From positions 186,001-250,000 of the forward strand of contig NZ_FQWI01000005.1 of NCBI RefSeq assembly GCF_900129615.1: DNA of 64,000 bases. The letters run 5' to 3'. The stretch comes from Pectobacterium carotovorum (lineage in GTDB: Bacteria; Pseudomonadota; Gammaproteobacteria; Enterobacterales; Enterobacteriaceae). Under the pieces are notes generated by a model, which had not been told where the DNA came from, made no database searches, and worked only from the letters and a program-made list of their open reading frames with translations. Positions 58,582 to 64,000 of this stretch are shown piece by piece (the stretch's first letter is position 1; each line of letters starts with the position of its first letter). Made by a program: the position numbers and the translations under genes.

Positions 58582-59046
58582 TTAGCCTTTGCGTACTCGT
58601 GCCGTCAGCCCTTTCAGGAAGTAGCGGATCACCTGATCGCCGCAGGTGCGATAGTTTTTATGGTCAGGTGCGCGCATCATCGCGGTGACTTCCGGCACTG
58701 AAATGCGAAAATTTTGTGCCAGCAGGATCGCCTGAATATCATCCGTTTTTAGTGAAAACGCGACACGCAGCTTTTTCAGAATAATATTGTTGGTCATCTT
58801 GCGCTCAAACTGCGGTGCAGGCTGGTTTTCATCTTGACCGCGTTTTTGCAGAATCAGCCCGTTCAGGAAATAACTCATCACGATGTCCGGGCAAGGCTGA
58901 TAGCCTTCCTCTCCCTCTTTTTTGACGTAGCTCGCCAACTGCTGGGGAGGGACGGTCATCTCCACCAGCGCCAGGATCTTCAGCAGGTGGTCATTATTGA
59001 AATTCAGCATATAGCGCACGCTGCGCAGGACATCGTTGTTCATCAT
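58582..59046 (-). CDS. yehS: DUF1456 family protein YehS
   Basis: A 154-residue protein with two DUF1456 repeats: NDVLRSVRYMLNFNND..YFLNGLILQKRG and NNIILKKLRVAFSLKTDD..RYFLKGLTARVR, with CPDIVMSYFL and CGDQVIRYFL at equivalent places. Function unknown. Its start near 59046 lacks a clear ribosome site (ATG 59043 is adjacent). It follows mtnD on the same strand with an 84-base gap. Confidence 0.9.
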   Translation of the reverse strand: MMNNDVLRSVRYMLNFNNDHLLKILALVEMTVPPQQLASYVKKEGEEGYQPCPDIVMSYFLNGLILQKRGQDENQPAPQFERKMTNNIILKKLRVAFSLKTDDIQAILLAQNFRISVPEVTAMMRAPDHKNYRTCGDQVIRYFLKGLTARVRKG

Positions 59047-59130
59047 TACGGAAGGGGTCTCGCCGTTCGTCTTGGTACAAAACGCACAGTATAAAGGGAA
59101 CGGCGGAGAAATGCAGAAACGATCGTGGAA

Positions 59131-59652
59131 TTAGTGAAACGTCTCCCGTCCGGTAAAGTGCCCAACCCAGCCTTCTGGATTAGTAAAAATTCGGATCGCA
59201 ACAAAATCAGGGAATTCGCCGCAGTCAAACCAGTGTGGCGTGTTGGCGGGAACGCGTAAGAGATCGCCGGCCTCACAGGTAAGCTGGAAAACCTGCTCGC
59301 CAATCGGCACAAAGAAGCTTCCGCTACCGCGTACGAAGAAGCGAACTTCATCTTCACTATGGGTGTGTTCCTGAAGAAACTTTTCCCGCAGCGCCAGTCT
59401 CTCCGCATGATCTGGCGTCAGGCTGATCACGTCGGCAGAAGTGTAGCCTTCCTGCTGTTTGAGACGTTCAATATCGGCACGGTACTGAGCCAAAATGGTT
59501 TCGCTGCTGGCGTCGAGCGGAGGTGCGTCGGTCTGCCAATGTTCTAGCTGGATCCCAGCGCTGGCGAGCAGGGAAGCGATGTCATTAAACGTGGTGATCT
59601 GCTGGACGGGTTGTGTGATCTGCGGACGGTGGTAAATCGATAGCGTTGTCAT
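59131..59652 (-). CDS. mtnD: Acireductone dioxygenase MtnD
   Basis: A 173-residue cupin that oxidises acireductone in the methionine salvage pathway; Fe2+ gives the keto acid precursor of methionine and Ni2+ an off-pathway product in Klebsiella. The metal ligands His96, His98, Glu102 and His140 (EHTHSEDEVRFF and TPHWFD) are at the same positions as in the Klebsiella enzyme. No other mtn gene lies in the window. It is divergent from a ribose-type ABC transporter operon across 236 bases. Confidence 0.92.
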   Translation of the reverse strand: MTTLSIYHRPQITQPVQQITTFNDIASLLASAGIQLEHWQTDAPPLDASSETILAQYRADIERLKQQEGYTSADVISLTPDHAERLALREKFLQEHTHSEDEVRFFVRGSGSFFVPIGEQVFQLTCEAGDLLRVPANTPHWFDCGEFPDFVAIRIFTNPEGWVGHFTGRETFH

Positions 59653-59888
59653 GTCTGCTTTTCCCTTAGGTATAGAAGAAACTTAACCATTAACTTTATA
59701 TGGATAAAAAACAAGATGCTTTTTTTATAACTTATTCCTGCAAATTCAATAGGTAATAATCATTACATCTGTGTATCAATGCTATTTCTATTTAATCACT
59801 AGCCATTATCATTTTTGTTATTTCGATTTAACTTTTCCCGTTGCTAATCTCTTTCACTGCTAATAATTTTATAAAAACCGGGATAAAA

Positions 59889-60872
59889 ATGATGAAGACT
59901 CGCTTTTCTCGTCTTGCTGCGTGCGTGCTGGCCGCGGGGGTAATGACCTCTGTTCAGGCAGCGGATGAGACACTGTCATTGAAGGGAAAAACCATTGGTG
60001 TCGCCGTCGTGGGGACACAGCATTTTTGGGATCGTGAGGCCTACAAAGGGGCGACCGAAGAGATTGAGAAACTCGGTGGACAGGTCGTGGGCGTGGATGG
60101 CGGGCGTGATAATCAGGTTCATGCCAATAACCACGATATCCTGCTGGCGCGTAAGGTTGATGCGGTGATCAGTATTCTCGGCGACAGCGCGGTAGAGCCG
60201 AAATTTAAAGCGCTGCGTGACGCGAAAATACCGGTTTTTACCGTCGATCATGTCTCGTCTTACTCCATTAATAACACGACGTCGGATAACTACGCGATCG
60301 GTTCGACGATCGGGCGCTACACGGCGGATGCGCTGGGCGGAAAAGGCAATATTGCGGTGTTCAACGCCTTCTCCAACGCGCTGCGCATCTGTGGTATCCG
60401 CTATGATTTGTGGAAATACGTCCTGCAAGATTATCCGGGGATAAAAATCATTCAGCCTGAGCTGGCTGAGCAATATTCCAACTCACCGGAAGATGCGCGT
60501 AAGAAAACCCTTGAGCTGCTGAGCCAGCACCCGAAAGGCACACTGGATGCGATCCATGTTGCCTGCTGGGATCAACCGGCCATCGGCGTAGTACAAGCAT
60601 TGGAAGAAACCGGGCGTGATAAGGATGTGAAGGTCACGGCGATTGATGCCGGGCCAGAAACGCTGGAAATTATGGCTGAAAAAGGCAGTCCGTTTGTTGC
60701 CAACGTTGCGCAGCAGCCGCGTCTGATTGGTACAACATCGGCGAAAAACGTTGCCCGCTATTTCGCCGGTGTCACGCTGTTGCCGCAGACGTTTGTGCCA
60801 GTGTTACCTGTCAAGGGAGAGGCGGAAGCCAAAGCCGTCTATAAACAGCTTGGCTATGGCGAACTGAAATAA
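59889..60872 (+). CDS. Ribose-type ABC transporter substrate-binding protein
   Basis: A 327-residue periplasmic binding protein of the RbsB/type I family. A Sec signal peptide (basic KTRFSR, hydrophobic core, cleavage after about SVQA, residue 24) precedes the mature chain, with GKTIGVAVVGTQHFWDREAYKGA and the hinge segments CWDQPAIGVVQALEE and VTAIDAGPETLE. The sugar is not identifiable. ATG 59889 lies five bases after GGGA; the next codon is also ATG. It is the first gene of an importer operon. Confidence 0.88.
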   Translation: MMKTRFSRLAACVLAAGVMTSVQAADETLSLKGKTIGVAVVGTQHFWDREAYKGATEEIEKLGGQVVGVDGGRDNQVHANNHDILLARKVDAVISILGDSAVEPKFKALRDAKIPVFTVDHVSSYSINNTTSDNYAIGSTIGRYTADALGGKGNIAVFNAFSNALRICGIRYDLWKYVLQDYPGIKIIQPELAEQYSNSPEDARKKTLELLSQHPKGTLDAIHVACWDQPAIGVVQALEETGRDKDVKVTAIDAGPETLEIMAEKGSPFVANVAQQPRLIGTTSAKNVARYFAGVTLLPQTFVPVLPVKGEAEAKAVYKQLGYGELK

Positions 60873-60876
60873 CGCT

Positions 60877-62424
60877 ATGGTGGGATATCACGCAGCCCCG
60901 TCGCCGTCCGGCGGCGGTCTGGCAATGACGCACATCAGCAAGCAGTTTGCAGGGGTTCCTGCGCTGGACAACGTATCGCTAACGGTTCGGCCGGGAGAAA
61001 TTCTTGGCCTGATTGGGGAAAACGGCGCGGGGAAGTCAACCTTAATCAAGGTACTGGCTGGCGTTTATGCCGCAGACGGCGGCGAGATCGCTATCGATGG
61101 ACAGCGGCTGACTGCCGTGACGCCAGCGGTTATTCACGCACACGACATTCGTTTTATCCATCAGGAACTGCATCTGATTCCCCATTTTACCGTGGCGGAA
61201 TCGGTGTTTCTCGGGCAGGAATTTGTGAGCCGCTGGCGAGGCGTCGATCGTCGGGCGATGCAGCGTGAAACGGAACAGTTTTTTCAGCACACGTTCAATT
61301 TATCGATAGATGCTAACCAGCTCATTCGGGATTTAAGTTTGGCGCAACGTAAACTGGTACAGATTGCGCGGGCACTGATTGATGGCAAGGCGCGGCTGGT
61401 GGTGTTTGATGAGCCGACCGCGCCGCTGGAGGCGCGTGAAGCTGCGCAACTACTGCATACGCTCCAGACGTTGAAACAGCGCGGCATCGCCATTATCTAT
61501 GTTTCCCACTATCTCAATGAAATTGCAGATATTTGCGATCGCGTCACCGTGTTACGCAATGGTAAGGGCGTGACGACGCTGGACGATCCTGAGACGAAGG
61601 ATATCGATGGAATGATTCGTCTGATGGTGGGACGGGAGATTGCTAGTCTGTTTGACGGAAAACGAAAGGCAGAGAAAAGTGAGACGCCTTTGCTACAGGT
61701 TGAACAGCTCACGGATCGACAACATTTTCAGCCGATAAGTTTTCAGGTGGCGGCGGGAGAAATCGTCGGCATTGCAGGACTGTTAGGCTCGGGGCGTGAG
61801 GCGCTGATTGATGCGCTCTATGGTATTTCGCCTGCCCGTGAGGGACATATTGCGATCAATGGTCAGACGCTGCGTCCGTGTTCTCCGGTACAGGCCATCG
61901 CACAGAAAATGGCGCTGGTGCCGCGCGATCGGCGTCATGACGGACTGATTTTACCGCTATCGGTGGCGGACAATATCAATCTGGCTTCTTTACCTGCGGT
62001 AGCCTGGCGCGGTTGGCTGCGGCGTAAGCAAGCGGTAGCACAGGCGAATCATCTGGCGCAGACGCTGGATATCCGGCCGCGCGATGTCAGCGTTCCTGTG
62101 CGCAATTTAAGCGGCGGCAACCAGCAGAAGGTGATACTGGCGCGCTGGCTAAAGACCGATACCCGGCTGCTTATTCTGGATGAACCGACACTGGGCGTCG
62201 ATATTGGCGCGAAAGCGGAAATTTATCAGCTTACCCGGCAGCTCGCGGCAGAAGGGCGGGCCGTTATTGTCTCTTCCAGCGATGACGGCGAACTCCTGGG
62301 GCTTTGCGATCGCATTCTGGTGATGTGGCGCGGTGAACTCATCGCCGATGTGCCGACGGAACACCTCTCTCTGGATAGCCTGCTGGCGTTGACCAGCAGC
62401 GGCCGAACGCAGGAGGCGGAATGA
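60877..62424 (+). CDS. Sugar ABC transporter ATP-binding protein, RbsA-type
   Basis: A 515-residue tandem ATPase of the RbsA/MglA class. The first domain has Walker A GENGAGKST (47-55), a degenerate signature DLSLAQRKLVQIARAL and Walker B LVVFDEPTAPLE. The second has a degenerate Walker A-like GLLGSGREAL but a good signature NLSGGNQQKVILARWL and LLILDEPTLGVD, the usual asymmetry of the family. It starts four bases after the binding-protein gene and overlaps the first permease by four. Confidence 0.92.
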   Translation: MVGYHAAPSPSGGGLAMTHISKQFAGVPALDNVSLTVRPGEILGLIGENGAGKSTLIKVLAGVYAADGGEIAIDGQRLTAVTPAVIHAHDIRFIHQELHLIPHFTVAESVFLGQEFVSRWRGVDRRAMQRETEQFFQHTFNLSIDANQLIRDLSLAQRKLVQIARALIDGKARLVVFDEPTAPLEAREAAQLLHTLQTLKQRGIAIIYVSHYLNEIADICDRVTVLRNGKGVTTLDDPETKDIDGMIRLMVGREIASLFDGKRKAEKSETPLLQVEQLTDRQHFQPISFQVAAGEIVGIAGLLGSGREALIDALYGISPAREGHIAINGQTLRPCSPVQAIAQKMALVPRDRRHDGLILPLSVADNINLASLPAVAWRGWLRRKQAVAQANHLAQTLDIRPRDVSVPVRNLSGGNQQKVILARWLKTDTRLLILDEPTLGVDIGAKAEIYQLTRQLAAEGRAVIVSSSDDGELLGLCDRILVMWRGELIADVPTEHLSLDSLLALTSSGRTQEAE

Positions 62425-63413
62425 CTCGCGCCTTACAATCCATCCGCTCGACGCCGCATTTAGCCCGACTTTTCAATCATATTCCCTTACTGCTGTTTGC
62501 GGCGCTGCTGCTGTTTCTCTGCCTGAGTGCGCCTTATTTTCTCAGTTGGCAAAATATCACCATTATTTTACGGCAAAGCGCGCCGCTGGCGATCTTGTGC
62601 TTCGGGCTCGTCTGCGTCATTACGGGCGGCGGTGACGATGTGGTCTCCGGCGGTATCGATCTCTCGCTACCCGCGATTGCGGTACTTGCCGTAGCGATAA
62701 TCAGCGACGGTTTGACGAACGCGGATATCAGCTATTCGTGGTTGATTGTATGCGTGGCAGGGGCCGCGTTACTGGCGGGGGCGGTGAATGCGGCGCTGGT
62801 GGTGGCGATTCGGCTACCGCCGCTGTTGGCGACATTAGCCTGTTCCGTAGCCGTTATTGGACTCACCAATTTGCTGACCCAACAGCGACGCATCAGCGTG
62901 AGCGATCCGGTAATTGTGGCGTTTCGCGATAGCACTCTGCTGGGTCTGCCGCTGGCGGTCTGGTTTATGCTGCTGGTCTTCCTCTTGTTTCAGTTTATCG
63001 TTCACCATAGCCGCTGGGGTCAGCATTTGCAGGCCGCCGGTGGAAACCGCGAAGCGGCGCAGCTGTCGGGCATTTCCCATATGCCATTGGTTATCGGTTC
63101 GTATCTGTTAGGTGCATTGGCGGCGGCACTGGCCTCGCTGACGCTGGTGGCGCAAGGATCCGGCAGCTCGCCCGGTACGGCAGAGCCGCTGTTACTGGAG
63201 ATGGTACTGGCGACGTTTCTTGGCGCGGCGTTCTCTCGCCGTCGGGTGGTCACCATCTGGGGGGCATTGCTGGGCACGCTGCTGGTGAACGCCCTGTCGA
63301 ACGGTCTGGCGCTGCTGCGAGTCGATATCTTCTGGGTCGGCGCGATTAAGGGCGTACTGATTCTGGTGGTGCTCGCCGCCGCCTCGCTACGCAGGCAAAG
63401 GAGTCACGCGTGA
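62421..63413 (+). CDS. Sugar ABC transporter permease 1, RbsC-type
   Basis: A 330-residue permease of the branched-chain/ribose type with about nine helices. The ATPase-contact region is GGNREAAQLSGI, and VSGGIDLSLPAIAVLA is the typical helix 3 motif. It overlaps the ATPase gene (ATGA) and the next permease gene by four bases (GTGA), so all are translationally coupled. Confidence 0.92.
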   Translation: MTRALQSIRSTPHLARLFNHIPLLLFAALLLFLCLSAPYFLSWQNITIILRQSAPLAILCFGLVCVITGGGDDVVSGGIDLSLPAIAVLAVAIISDGLTNADISYSWLIVCVAGAALLAGAVNAALVVAIRLPPLLATLACSVAVIGLTNLLTQQRRISVSDPVIVAFRDSTLLGLPLAVWFMLLVFLLFQFIVHHSRWGQHLQAAGGNREAAQLSGISHMPLVIGSYLLGALAAALASLTLVAQGSGSSPGTAEPLLLEMVLATFLGAAFSRRRVVTIWGALLGTLLVNALSNGLALLRVDIFWVGAIKGVLILVVLAAASLRRQRSHA

Positions 63414-64000
63414 AACCTTCTTCTTTGGCGGCGCAACCTGCGTTGCCGGGCGGCAGACTGGGGCTGTCGTTCTTTATCCGCTATGGTTTTCTGGTCATTC
63501 TGCTGGCTTTTCTGGTGTTTTTCTCGCTGCAAAACCCGATATTTTTGACGTTAGGCAACTGGGGGAATCTGCTGCAAGGTAGCGCGGTGCTGTTGATTGT
63601 GGCGCTGGCCATGACGCTGGTGGTGACGGCCGGTGGGATCGATCTGTCGGTGGGCGTTGCGCTGGATTTTGGCGCCGCCTTCGCGCTGGTGGCACTCAAA
63701 GTCTATGGTCTGCCGTGGCAGGCTGCGGTATTGGCCGCGTTGGCGGGTGGTGCGCTGGTGGGGTTGGTTAACGCGGTGCTGATTATTCATTGCCGGATTA
63801 AGCCATTCCTGGCAACGCTGGGAACCTGGTTTATCGGCAGCAGTATTGAGCGAATCTATACCGAGGGCGGCGGGCCGATCGCTTACCGTCGGATGGCACC
63901 GCAGTACCACGAGCTGGCTGTGGGTGACCTGTGGGGCATTCCGGTGCCGATCGTGATTGTCGCGGTGCTGTGGTTTGCCTATTACCTGTTATTTGAACGG
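63410..64000 (+). CDS. Sugar ABC transporter permease 2, RbsC-type (partial, cut by window edge)
   Basis: An open frame from GTG 63410 to the window end, 197 codons without a stop. AAGGAG lies six bases before the GTG, which overlaps the previous stop. It is a second permease of the same class: VTAGGIDLSVGVALDFGAA matches the helix 3 motif of permease 1, and VNAVLIIHCRIKPFLATLGTW the following segment. Two different permeases in one operon suggest a heterodimeric channel, as in galactofuranose or autoinducer-2 importers. The C-terminal third is outside the window. Confidence 0.9.
   Translation, partial: MKPSSLAAQPALPGGRLGLSFFIRYGFLVILLAFLVFFSLQNPIFLTLGNWGNLLQGSAVLLIVALAMTLVVTAGGIDLSVGVALDFGAAFALVALKVYGLPWQAAVLAALAGGALVGLVNAVLIIHCRIKPFLATLGTWFIGSSIERIYTEGGGPIAYRRMAPQYHELAVGDLWGIPVPIVIVAVLWFAYYLLFER

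Noticed and set aside
1-64000. CRISPR arrays, tRNA/rRNA genes, integrases or insertion-sequence transposases
   Set aside because: None was seen on either strand: no regularly spaced repeats of CRISPR type, no cloverleaf with CCA end, and no transposase or integrase motifs in any credible frame.

Overview
The window looks like chromosomal DNA of a soft-rot enterobacterium, most probably Pectobacterium. The left half follows the Escherichia coli order yfbV-yfbU-yfbT-yfbS-yfbR-alaA-lrhA-nuoA..N-elaB with high protein identity. An ERIC repeat (the Enterobacterales intergenic repeat) is present. The LrhA homologue is the protein known as HexA/PecT in soft-rot erwinias, and the nitrate assimilation cluster has the nasR-nasFED..BA layout known from Klebsiella. 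The genus is an inference from these traits; no rRNA or tRNA gene is present to confirm it.

Layout. 1-7300: small conserved yfb genes, the alanine aminotransferase AlaA and the LysR regulator LrhA/HexA. 7965-23146: the complete 13-gene respiratory complex I operon (nuoC and nuoD fused), with a short ERIC-like repeat between nuoF and nuoG and a strong terminator plus three tandem hairpins at its end. 23400-29030: elaB, the trehalose PTS/hydrolase pair treB-treC, an unrecognised 32-residue protein gene behind two CRP-like sites, and a PhzF-acetyltransferase pair. 29143-37930: the ABC-F protein YbiT, a Fur-box-preceded haem-degradation operon (hutW-hutX-chuY type), ylaC, a glutamine amidotransferase next to a MocR-type regulator, and an fdhE without formate dehydrogenase genes. 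37983-41672: cytochrome bd oxidase cydA-cydB-cydX followed by two DUF202 membrane proteins. 41823-44786: an ERIC element and an isolated phage tail fibre/assembly-protein cassette. 45006-57988: nitrate assimilation. 58051-59652: a truncated Rpn nuclease remnant, yehS and mtnD. 59889-64000: a ribose-type ABC transporter with two permeases, cut by the right edge.

How the genes work together. NasR (NIT plus ANTAR domains) is expected to control a long leader that starts at a sigma-54 promoter and holds an intrinsic terminator. Read-through expresses the nitrate ABC importer NasFED, one very large ORF joining the NasC-type reductase, nitrite reductase NirB and NirD, the molybdenum nitrate reductase NasA, and the SUMT enzyme that starts sirohaem synthesis for the nitrite reductase. 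NADH oxidation by Nuo and quinol oxidation by CydABX form an electron transport chain.

Most unusual items: (1) two inverted 136-bp elements between nasR and nasF whose stems differ in sequence but stay paired; (2) an Rpn remnant that keeps the internal ribosome site and start for the small C-terminal protein; (3) the NasC-NirB-NirD continuous ORF; (4) the small CRP-linked protein gene at 27252-27350; (5) the attenuator-like nas leader. No tRNA, rRNA, CRISPR array, integrase or intact insertion sequence was found.
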